NCBI GenBank assembly: GCA_007117945.1
Contig: SKTN01000046.1
Span: 1 to 8,933, forward strand
Length of the DNA stretch: 8,933 nucleotides
Direction: 5' to 3'
Source: Nitriliruptoraceae bacterium
GTDB taxonomy: Bacteria > Actinomycetota > Nitriliruptoria > Nitriliruptorales > Nitriliruptoraceae
The notes under the pieces were generated by a model. It was not told the origin of the DNA, did not search any database, and was given only the letters and a program-made list of their open reading frames with translations. Positions within the stretch are counted from its first letter, which is position 1; each line of letters begins with the position of its first letter. This document shows, piece by piece, positions 1 through 5,347 of this stretch. Made by a program: the position numbers and the translations under genes.

Positions 1-602
1 ACGCCAAGCGCACCGTGGACATCGACTACTACTTCCCCGATCCCTCCATGGGCTGGTCGGAGCTCGAGGGGCTGGCCAACCGCACCGACTTCGACCTCAA
101 GGCCCACCAGGAGGCCAGCGGCCAGGACCTGACCTACTACGACCAGCCGAACGACCACCGCTACCACCCCTACGTCATCGAGCCGGCGGCGGGCGCGACC
201 CGGGCGACCCTGGCCTTCCTGTTCGACGCCTACCGGGTGGAGCAGGCCCCTGACGCCAAGGGGGAGCTCCAGCAGCGGGTGGTGCTCACGCTCGACCCAC
301 GCCTGGCCCCCTACAAGGTCGCGGTCCTGCCGCTGTCGAAGAAGGACACCCTCACCCCGACGGCCCGCGAGGTCTTCGACCTCGTCAAGGTCCGCTGGAT
401 GAGCGAGTACGACGAGACCCAGTCCATCGGTCGCCGCTACCGCCGCCAGGACGAGATCGGCACACCATTCTGCGTCACCGTCGACTTCGACACCCTGGAG
501 GACCGTGCGGTCACCGTCCGTGACCGGGACACCATGTCCCAGGAGCGGGTCGCCATCGACCAGCTGGAGGCCTACCTCGCCCAGCGGTTGCCGGGCTGCT
601 GA
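1..602 (+). CDS. glyS: Glycyl-tRNA synthetase, C-terminal part (5' end outside window)
   Basis: This enzyme charges tRNA-Gly with glycine using ATP in the cytoplasm. About 199 C-terminal residues are present and the first complete codon is at base 3; the single-chain enzyme is usually about 460 residues, so the catalytic N-terminal half lies upstream of the window. Visible parts, in order, are the family block FGWSELEG-like (here GWSELEGLANRTDFDLKAHQ), class II motif 3 (IEPAAGATRATLAFLFDAY, with its conserved Arg), and an anticodon-binding domain beginning near KVAVLPLSKKD. That domain ends in the signature DEIGTPFCVTVDF followed by TVRDRDTMSQERV. These blocks distinguish the homodimeric eukaryote/archaea/actinobacteria-type GlyRS from the bacterial alpha2-beta2 GlyQ/GlyS enzyme. 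The GTG at 15 is an internal codon, not the start. The stop is TGA at 600-602. Confidence 0.96.
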   Translation, partial: AKRTVDIDYYFPDPSMGWSELEGLANRTDFDLKAHQEASGQDLTYYDQPNDHRYHPYVIEPAAGATRATLAFLFDAYRVEQAPDAKGELQQRVVLTLDPRLAPYKVAVLPLSKKDTLTPTAREVFDLVKVRWMSEYDETQSIGRRYRRQDEIGTPFCVTVDFDTLEDRAVTVRDRDTMSQERVAIDQLEAYLAQRLPGC

Positions 603-615
603 GGACGGGACGTCC
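603..615 (+). terminator. Weak hairpin just after glyS
   Basis: GGACG at 603-607 and CGTCC at 611-615 can form a 5-bp stem with a 3-nt loop directly after the glyS stop. There is no T-tract. It may be a weak terminator or chance in GC-rich DNA. Confidence 0.2.
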
Positions 616-629
616 CCGCAGCCGCGGCG

Positions 630-635
630 TACCCT
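630..635 (+). promoter_or_regulatory. Putative -10 box (TACCCT) for the membrane-protein gene
   Basis: TACCCT fits the TAnnnT pattern seen in front of several genes in this window. No convincing -35 lies 16-18 bp upstream. Transcription would begin near 642, which leaves room for the GGAGG at 651-655 and the proposed start at 661. It would also exclude every upstream in-frame start codon. Confidence 0.4.
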
Positions 636-650
636 GGGAGCGTCGACCTC

Positions 651-655
651 GGAGG
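651..655 (+). promoter_or_regulatory. Ribosome binding site GGAGG deciding the ATC start
   Basis: GGAGG at 651-655 has a 5-nt spacer to the ATC at 661-663. No ATG, GTG or TTG lies in frame within reach of it, so it is the main argument for initiation at ATC. Confidence 0.5.
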
Positions 656-660
656 CTCCC

Positions 661-1536
661 ATCCGCCGCGTCGCCGCGCTCCTCGCCCTGACCGCCGCCG
701 CGGTACAGGTCGCGGCCTACGTCGTCACGGAGCGTGAGCTGCAACTCGCGCTGGGTGCTATCGGCACGGAGTACGAAGCCTCCGGCTTCCGGTGGGTGTG
801 GATGGTGCTCAGCCCCCTGCCCTGGGTCGTCGGCGCGGCGCTGCTGCGGTCCACCTTCTACGCCCGACACGCCACGGCGGTCCTGGTCACCGCTGCGCTG
901 CTGTCGCTGGCGGCTGGTCTGCCGACCCTGCCGGATCTGCTGGAGCTCGGGTCGTGGCAGGCCGCCGGGACCGGCGCCATCCTGACGGCCCTGGCGGAGC
1001 CCCTGGTGCTCCTGCTCGGGCTGGCGGCAGCGGCCGCCGCAGTGGTGGCGCGTCCCCGCGGACGCTGGCGCATCGCCGCCCCCGGCCCCATCGGTCCCTA
1101 CGTCACCGTGGCGGTCCTGGCGTGGATGCCGACGGGGCTGCAGACCCTGGAGCGGTCACCGCCGGGGGCGATGCGCTCCTTCGCCCGCACGGAGTACTCC
1201 CGCCTCGAGGGGATCGAGGCCGTCTCCAGCGTCACCGGGGCGGTGATGGCCGCGGCGGTGCTGTTCGTCGCCCCCCGCCTGCGCCCCGGCGTCGCCGGGG
1301 CGGTCCTGCTGACCTACGCCGTCCCCCAACTGGTCAGCGGTCTCGGTGACATCGCCCAGCTCAGGGAGACGGAGTTCCTCATCCTCACCCCACCGGCGGT
1401 CCTGGGTCTGGTGGGGCTGGTGGGGGTGATCGTGATCGCGCTCCGGTGGCTGCTCACCGCCGGCCGACGCGTCGCAGCGGAGGAGGCCACCGCGGAACCG
1501 GGGCCACCACCCCCACCACCACCGGTGCTGCGCTGA
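661..1536 (+). CDS. Polytopic membrane protein of unknown function, apparent ATC start
   Basis: I do not recognise a family. From 661 the product is 291 residues with about seven or eight hydrophobic segments: roughly residues 4-22, 44-62, 71-87, 95-125 (long and Ala/Leu-rich), 140-158, three more crowded between about 193 and 270, and then a cytosolic-looking basic/acidic tail. The tail ends in seven consecutive prolines just before VLR and the stop. The start is uncertain. The frame is open back to a GTG at 505, but that stretch lies inside glyS and encodes a Ser/Pro/Arg-rich shadow. Between 505 and 796 there is no ATG, GTG or TTG. A strong GGAGG (651-655) sits 5 nt before ATC at 661, exactly where the first hydrophobic helix begins. 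Starting at GTG 796 or ATG 802 would remove the first helix. The gene is probably transcribed alone and ends convergently against a small minus-strand gene. Confidence 0.75.
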   Translation: MRRVAALLALTAAAVQVAAYVVTERELQLALGAIGTEYEASGFRWVWMVLSPLPWVVGAALLRSTFYARHATAVLVTAALLSLAAGLPTLPDLLELGSWQAAGTGAILTALAEPLVLLLGLAAAAAAVVARPRGRWRIAAPGPIGPYVTVAVLAWMPTGLQTLERSPPGAMRSFARTEYSRLEGIEAVSSVTGAVMAAAVLFVAPRLRPGVAGAVLLTYAVPQLVSGLGDIAQLRETEFLILTPPAVLGLVGLVGVIVIALRWLLTAGRRVAAEEATAEPGPPPPPPPVLR

Positions 1537-1558
1537 GGCGGGACCACCGGTCCCTCAG
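1533..1558. terminator. Bidirectional hairpin between convergent genes
   Basis: GGGACC pairs with GGTCCC around an ACC loop, and beyond a 3-nt bulge CTGA (1533-1536) pairs with TCAG (1555-1558). The hairpin includes the stop codons of both converging genes (TGA at 1534-1536 and the complement of TCA at 1555-1557). It has no T-tract, which is common for terminators in GC-rich actinobacteria. It could serve transcripts from both sides. Confidence 0.5.
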
Positions 1559-1878
1559 TGGCGCAGCCACGGATCGCGTTCGGGCGCGCCGGGTGCCGGT
1601 CCGGAGCGCGCACGGTCCGCGGCCAGCACCTGGACGTCCGCGCGCACCTGGTCGAGCCGGGCGGTGATCCCGGTCAGCGCCCGCAACAGCAGGGAGATCC
1701 CCATCAGCGCCGCCCCGACGGCGAAGGTCACCAGCCACAGCACGATGGCCATGGCGAGGTCGCCCTCGCGCAGCAGCCAGGTGCCCGCGGCCACCCCTCC
1801 GAGCCCGACGGCGTAGGCCAGGAGGACGCAGGCGCGTGCCGCGATCTGCAGTTCGCGTGGGCTGGGGATCCGGTCCAT
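1555..1878 (-). CDS. Small two-helix membrane protein of unknown function
   Basis: The product is 107 residues, starting MDRIPSPRELQIAARA at an ATG. It has two hydrophobic helices, about residues 14-36 and 42-66, joined by a short polar turn (REGD). A C-terminal cytosolic segment with coiled-coil-like spacing follows (ITARLDQVRADVQVLAADRA) and then a Pro/Gly-rich tail ending in RH. This hairpin-plus-helix layout fits a small inner-membrane scaffold or regulatory protein, but no family can be named. No Shine-Dalgarno sequence precedes the ATG. A CACCCT 7-12 nt upstream could be a poor -10 for a leaderless transcript. It converges with the polytopic membrane gene and diverges from the helical-protein gene at 2017. 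Confidence 0.7.
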   Translation of the reverse strand: MDRIPSPRELQIAARACVLLAYAVGLGGVAAGTWLLREGDLAMAIVLWLVTFAVGAALMGISLLLRALTGITARLDQVRADVQVLAADRARSGPAPGAPERDPWLRH

Positions 1879-1988
1879 GGCGGCAGGGTGACAGAGCGAC
1901 GCCGCCGTGGCCAGTCGGGCTGCCGTCGCCGCCGGTGCCGGGGACGGCGATCCGGGAGGTACTCCGGCGCGGCGGGGGAGGGGACCTG

Positions 1989-1994
1989 TAGCCT
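1989..1994 (+). promoter_or_regulatory. Putative -10 box (TAGCCT) for the helical-protein gene
   Basis: TAGCCT in the context GTAGCCTGCC. The same ten bases recur on the minus strand in front of the M61 peptidase gene. A start of transcription near 2001 would give a leader of about 16 nt carrying GAGGAG. Confidence 0.45.
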
Positions 1995-2016
1995 GCCCCG
2001 GGTCGAGGAGCAGGTC

Positions 2017-2415
2017 GTGCGCGAGGTCACCGGGGAGGGTGCGGCCGGCGCGGTACCCGAGTGGGTGCGCCGCGAACGTGCCCTGGCCCGCCTGCAGGAG
2101 GTGTTGGAGCACCTGCCCACCGCCCGGGCGCTGCCGGGCCTCGACGACCTCCTCGAGCTGGCCGGCGCACAGCGGGAGCTGCTGGAGGACGAGCGCGCCC
2201 GCAAGCTGCTCTCCGAGGCGATCGCCCACCGCCCCCTGTCGGCGGTCGAGGAGGTCCGCGTCCTGCGCACCGAGGTGGAGCTGCTCACGGTGGAGGTCGC
2301 GGTGCTGGGGGAGCGGCTCGGCGACCCGGGTCTGGTGGCCGGTGACCGCGACGAGCTCACCGCGCGGTTGGGCAGGGTCCGCGAGCGCATCGCCGAGCTG
2401 CAACGTTCGCTGTGA
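2017..2415 (+). CDS. Small, mostly helical protein of unknown function
   Basis: The product is 132 residues, starting at GTG 2017, with GAGGAG about 6 nt upstream and a TAGCCT -10 box before that. It has no signal peptide and no membrane segment. It is predicted by eye to be almost all helix, rich in Leu, Glu and Arg. The segments EEVRVLRTEVELLTVEVAVLGERL (about residues 88-111) and RDELTARLGRVRERIAELQRSL (the C-terminus) have heptad-like spacing, so it may be a helical bundle or short coiled coil. The frame stays open upstream to 1558, but that part overlaps the opposite-strand gene and is a shadow. The gene is monocistronic and converges with the SRPBCC gene 27 bp away. No function can be assigned. 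Confidence 0.72.
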   Translation: MREVTGEGAAGAVPEWVRRERALARLQEVLEHLPTARALPGLDDLLELAGAQRELLEDERARKLLSEAIAHRPLSAVEEVRVLRTEVELLTVEVAVLGERLGDPGLVAGDRDELTARLGRVRERIAELQRSL

Positions 2416-2429
2416 TGGTCCGGGCGGGC

Positions 2430-2442
2430 GCGCCGGGGGCGC
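2430..2442. terminator. Short GC hairpin between convergent genes
   Basis: GCGCC (2430-2434) and GGCGC (2438-2442) flank a GGG loop inside the 27-bp gap between two converging stop codons. The stem is short and lacks a T-tract, so this rests on position more than on structure. Confidence 0.25.
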
Positions 2443-2925
2443 TCAGGGTCGCTCGATCTCGACCTTGAAGCGGCTCAGGGTGGTCTCGATGACCTGGTCG
2501 TGGCCCCACACCAGCAATCCCTTGGCGTACCGGGCCGCGGCCCGCATGGCGGGCTTGCGCATCTCCACGTGCCAACGGATGTTGAGGTCGCAGCCACCGC
2601 GGGCCGGCCGCAGCGAGCAGTCCGCGGGGCCGTGCAGGTCGCCGCTGAGCTGGGCGATGATGCGCTCCGCGGGGCGGACCTCCTCCATGTGGATGCCGAC
2701 CCGGAACCGGTAGGGGATCGGTGGGACCACCAGGCCGTGCAGCGCACCGCCGCTCGTCAGGCCCCCATCCACCGCCTCGAACTCGCGCAGCCACCGCCAC
2801 CACTGCTGGAACTGATCGGTCTGCGACATCCACGCCCACACGTACTGGGGGCTGTGGGGGAACCACTCCGTGCGGTCGAGATGGATCAGGTGCACCGGAT
2901 CGGCGCCGGCGGGGGCCTCCATCAC
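2443..2925 (-). CDS. SRPBCC-superfamily (START/Bet v1-like) protein
   Basis: The product is about 160 residues and looks like a helix-grip SRPBCC domain (polyketide cyclase/dehydrase-like), a fold that binds hydrophobic ligands in a cavity. Supporting features are the N-terminal strand followed by FPHSPQYVWAWMSQTDQFQQWWRWL (about residues 22-46), which matches the usual 'P.e.Vw..l.d...w..W' block. Alternating strands follow (YRFRVGIHMEEVRPAERIIAQLSGDL, then CDLNIRWHVEM), and a long C-terminal helix begins near PAMRAAARYAKGLLVWGHD. The start is GTG 2925 or ATG 2922. The preceding peptidase gene's TGA overlaps both (GTGATG), and GAGGTGG (2931-2937 complement) serves either, so the two genes are translationally coupled. 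The ligand is unknown, and the link to peptide metabolism is only contextual. Confidence 0.8.
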   Translation of the reverse strand: MMEAPAGADPVHLIHLDRTEWFPHSPQYVWAWMSQTDQFQQWWRWLREFEAVDGGLTSGGALHGLVVPPIPYRFRVGIHMEEVRPAERIIAQLSGDLHGPADCSLRPARGGCDLNIRWHVEMRKPAMRAAARYAKGLLVWGHDQVIETTLSRFKVEIERP

Positions 2926-4670
2926 GACGCCACCTCGTCATGCCCGGCACCGCACCAGCGTCGGAAGGCCCGCTTCGCGTCCGCGTCGGCGTCGGACGCG
3001 GCGATCAGCCGCGGCGCCGGGCGGGGGGAACCGAGACGTACCCGGCGGGTCAGCAGCCGGGGGCCACGCGCCACGCTCACGATGACCCCGTCCCCGGGTG
3101 CGTGGGTGGCCAGGACGTTGCGCAGCTGCCCGCGGCCCACGGTGCGCCCCGCGATCGCCACCAACCGGTCCTCGCCCGACAGCCCACCCCGCCACGCCGG
3201 CCCGTCGCGCAGGACCGAAGCGAGCACCACCTCGGTGTCGCTCTCGCGCAGCTGCACACCGAGGTGGGGGACGGCGTCCGAGGTGTCGGTGCGCCAGGCC
3301 AGCCCCACGGCGCCGACCACCTCGTCGAGCTCGGGCAGGCTCGGGGTGGCCACGCGGGCATCGGCCAGCGTCGCGAGCTCCCCGCCGCCGACGTCGGCCA
3401 GGGCGGCGAGCACGTCCTGCTCGGTGAAGCCCGCCGGATCGTGGGCGTGGCGCTCCCACAGCAGCCGGAACACCGCGTCCAGCCCGTCGCCGGCAGGGTC
3501 GGCGGCCCGCAACCGCAGGTCCAGCTCGAAGGCCACCAGGGAGCCGTGGCCGTAGTAGTCCGTCATCACGTTGGGCGCGTTGTGGTCCCGCACGTAGTGC
3601 TTGATCCAGGCCTCGTGGGAGGCCTGGCGCAGGCTCTGGCGGTGCACCCCCGGGGTGTCACGGGAACGGGCCCAGGTCGACTGCAGGGTGTCCAGCAGCT
3701 GGCGGGGCCGCCACAGCCCGGCACGGGTGGGCAGCAGCTCGTCGTAGTAGGCGGTCCAGCCCTCGGCGACCCACAGGGACTCCGAGTGGGTGGGGCGGTC
3801 GTAGGCCGGACGCACCAGATCACGTGGTACGAGCCGCTTGACGTTCCACAGGTGCAGGTACTCGTGGGCCAGCAGCGACTGGAAGCGGGCGGTGAGCTCC
3901 GGGTCCTGGAAGGTGTGCACGGGCATCTGCAGCACGGCGCCGTCACGGTGCTCGAGGCCACCACCGCCGGCGTCCCACCCCGTGCACAGGGCGGTGTAGC
4001 CCGTGGTGGGCAGGGGGCCGCCGAACACCGCACGGGTGGCCCGGGCGATGGCGGCGAGGTCGTCGGTGACCCGGTCGAGGTCGGGCGCACCACCGTGCCC
4101 GGCCCAGACGAAGGTGTGCGGCACCCCGTCCACCTCGGTGGTGGCACAGGGCAGGTCACCGACCTCGAAGGCGCTGTCGATCAGGTGGTCGCGGTCCTCG
4201 GCCCGGTAGGTGTGGGGCGCATCGGTGGCCGGCAGCAGGGAGTGCGCCCGGTGGTCGGCGGGGACGGGGGGCAGCTCCACCTCGTGGGGGCGGTCCTCGG
4301 CACCGTCGATGCACAGGAAGGTCGCGGCCGGGATGAGCAGGGCGTGGTGGTCGTCGACGTGGTTGGTGCGCACGCTGAGGTCGTTGGCGTACAGCTCCCA
4401 GGCCACCTCGACGTCACCGGAGGTGCCCACCGGTAGCCGCCAGGCCGTGGTGCCCTCCCGGGTCAGGGGCAGGTCCTCGCCGGCGGCATCGGTGGCCGCG
4501 ATGGTCTGGACGTGCCGGGCGTAGTCGCGCACCACGTAGCTGCCGGGGGTCCACACGGGCAGCAGCAGCCGGGCCCCGTCGGCCAGCTCCGCGGGGACCG
4601 TCATGCGGACACCCACCAGGTGGTGGAGCCGATCGGTCAGGTCGACCTGGTAGCGGATCGGGTCGGCCAC
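2922..4670 (-). CDS. M61-family metallopeptidase with C-terminal PDZ domain
   Basis: The product is 582 residues, of the M61 (glycyl aminopeptidase-like) family of zinc peptidases. An N-terminal beta domain (about residues 1-165) carries the family block LLLPVWTPGSYVVRDYARHVQ. The catalytic domain has HEYLHLWNVKRLVPRDL (zinc ligands H269 and H273, catalytic E270) followed 30 residues later by LWVAEGWTAYY, whose E303 is the expected third zinc ligand. A PDZ domain (about 470-550, starting near HLGVQLRESDTEVV) follows, as in other family members. No signal peptide is visible, so it is probably cytoplasmic. The GTG at 4670 was chosen because VADPIRYQVDLTDRLHHLV is the normal M61 N-terminus and GAGGCG lies 5 nt upstream. 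The open frame continues to 5039 but there overlaps the divergent gene. It heads an operon with the SRPBCC gene. The substrate cannot be inferred. Confidence 0.92.
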   Translation of the reverse strand: MADPIRYQVDLTDRLHHLVGVRMTVPAELADGARLLLPVWTPGSYVVRDYARHVQTIAATDAAGEDLPLTREGTTAWRLPVGTSGDVEVAWELYANDLSVRTNHVDDHHALLIPAATFLCIDGAEDRPHEVELPPVPADHRAHSLLPATDAPHTYRAEDRDHLIDSAFEVGDLPCATTEVDGVPHTFVWAGHGGAPDLDRVTDDLAAIARATRAVFGGPLPTTGYTALCTGWDAGGGGLEHRDGAVLQMPVHTFQDPELTARFQSLLAHEYLHLWNVKRLVPRDLVRPAYDRPTHSESLWVAEGWTAYYDELLPTRAGLWRPRQLLDTLQSTWARSRDTPGVHRQSLRQASHEAWIKHYVRDHNAPNVMTDYYGHGSLVAFELDLRLRAADPAGDGLDAVFRLLWERHAHDPAGFTEQDVLAALADVGGGELATLADARVATPSLPELDEVVGAVGLAWRTDTSDAVPHLGVQLRESDTEVVLASVLRDGPAWRGGLSGEDRLVAIAGRTVGRGQLRNVLATHAPGDGVIVSVARGPRLLTRRVRLGSPRPAPRLIAASDADADAKRAFRRWCGAGHDEVAS

Positions 4671-4714
4671 GGGGGCGCCTCGGCGGGTACAGGGGTGGGG
4701 CTGTGGGCTCCGGC

Positions 4715-4720
4715 AGGCTA
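4715..4720 (-). promoter_or_regulatory. Putative -10 box (TAGCCT) for the M61 peptidase operon
   Basis: Read on the minus strand the context is GTAGCCTGCC, identical to the box before the gene at 2017. The expected start of transcription is near 4708, giving a leader of just under 40 nt. No clear -35 is visible. Confidence 0.45.
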
Positions 4721-4736
4721 CCCACCGTGGCGTCGC

Positions 4737-4742
4737 TACCTT
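4737..4742 (+). promoter_or_regulatory. Putative -10 box (TACCTT) for the DUF3151 gene
   Basis: A TAnnnT hexamer in the 141-bp divergent gap, 16 bp from the minus-strand box of the peptidase operon. It would give a leader of about 60 nt to GTG 4812. Support is positional only. Confidence 0.25.
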
Positions 4743-4811
4743 CCGTGGCCACAGGGCGAGCGGCGTGACGTGCGCTGGGCGCCGAGTGACCCCGACGATG
4801 AGGTGGTAGTG

Positions 4812-5246
4812 GTGGCGGACCTGCCCATGGCCGATCGGCACGAGACGGTGCTGCCCGACACCGACCCGCAGGTGCGCGAGGTGCTCGCGCGCGCGGGTGC
4901 GGTCCCCGACGCCGAGCGCCGCGCCGCGGTCGCCGAGGTCGTCGCCGCCGCGCCGGCCTCGATCGCGGCGTGGGCGGCGCTGGCCGCCGAGGGGCGCGAC
5001 GCGGTGGAACGCTACGCCTGTGCCCGGGTCGGCTACCACCGTGGGCTGGACGCGCTGCGCGGCGCCGGCTGGGGTGGGCGCGGTTTCGTGCGCTGGTCGG
5101 TGGCCGCCAACCGGCCCTTCCTGACCTGCCTGGTCCGTCTGCGGGCCGCCGCGGCGGAGATCGGGGAGGACGCCGAGGTGGCCCGCATCAGCGCGTTCCT
5201 GACCGAGCTCGACCCCGACTGGGACGAGGCCAACGTGGCTGGCTGA
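4812..5246 (+). CDS. DUF3151 family protein
   Basis: The product is about 144 residues and matches DUF3151, a small cytoplasmic family found in nearly all actinobacteria and without a known role. Recognisable blocks are ETVLPDTDPQVREVLA at the N-terminus, the helix PASIAAWAALAAEG, the core CARVGYHRGLDALRGAGWGGRG (YHRGLD at residues 75-80), VAANRPFLTCLVRLRAAAAEIGE, and DAEVARISAFLTELDPDW at the end. The usual length is 130-145, so it is complete. Two starts are possible: GTG 4812, with GAGGTGG (4800-4806) 5 nt upstream, or ATG 4827 (MADRHETVLP), which lacks a good ribosome site. I prefer 4812 on that ground. The helical pattern resembles tetratricopeptide-like repeats, but this is only an impression. 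It is transcribed towards dnaG and followed by a strong inverted repeat. Confidence 0.88.
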   Translation: MADLPMADRHETVLPDTDPQVREVLARAGAVPDAERRAAVAEVVAAAPASIAAWAALAAEGRDAVERYACARVGYHRGLDALRGAGWGGRGFVRWSVAANRPFLTCLVRLRAAAAEIGEDAEVARISAFLTELDPDWDEANVAG

Positions 5247-5254
5247 GGCGGCGC

Positions 5255-5260
5255 TACGGT
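5255..5260 (+). promoter_or_regulatory. Putative -10 box (TACGGT) for dnaG
   Basis: TACGGT lies 8 bp after the DUF3151 stop codon; the same hexamer precedes the gene at 8763. Transcription would start near 5267, the first base of the perfect inverted repeat at 5267-5299. Confidence 0.4.
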
Positions 5261-5266
5261 GCAGGT

Positions 5267-5299
5267 GGGCCCGACCCGTCGCGGGCGGGGGTCGGGCCC
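5267..5299 (+). terminator. Perfect 11-bp hairpin: DUF3151 terminator and/or dnaG leader structure
   Basis: GGGCCCGACCC (5267-5277) and GGGTCGGGCCC (5289-5299) are exact reverse complements separated by an 11-nt loop. The hairpin starts 20 bp after the DUF3151 stop and has no T-tract, like many intrinsic terminators of GC-rich actinobacteria. If the TACGGT at 5255 is used, the same hairpin would be the 5' end of the dnaG mRNA instead. It could do both. Confidence 0.6.
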
Positions 5300-5347
5300 G
5301 GGTGGCACGCCGGGCAGGTCGGTGGGCGGGGTCGCCGGGAGGTGAGC

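Noticed and set aside
505..660. GTG 505 as the start of the membrane protein
   Set aside because: It would overlap glyS by 98 bases, add a Ser/Pro/Arg-rich non-hydrophobic shadow peptide, and has no ribosome binding site of its own.
2721..4436. A 571-codon plus-strand open frame opposite the M61 peptidase
   Set aside because: It is the mirror of a gene with intact zinc-binding motifs, and its Gly/Val/Gln/His-rich translation is typical of a shadow frame.
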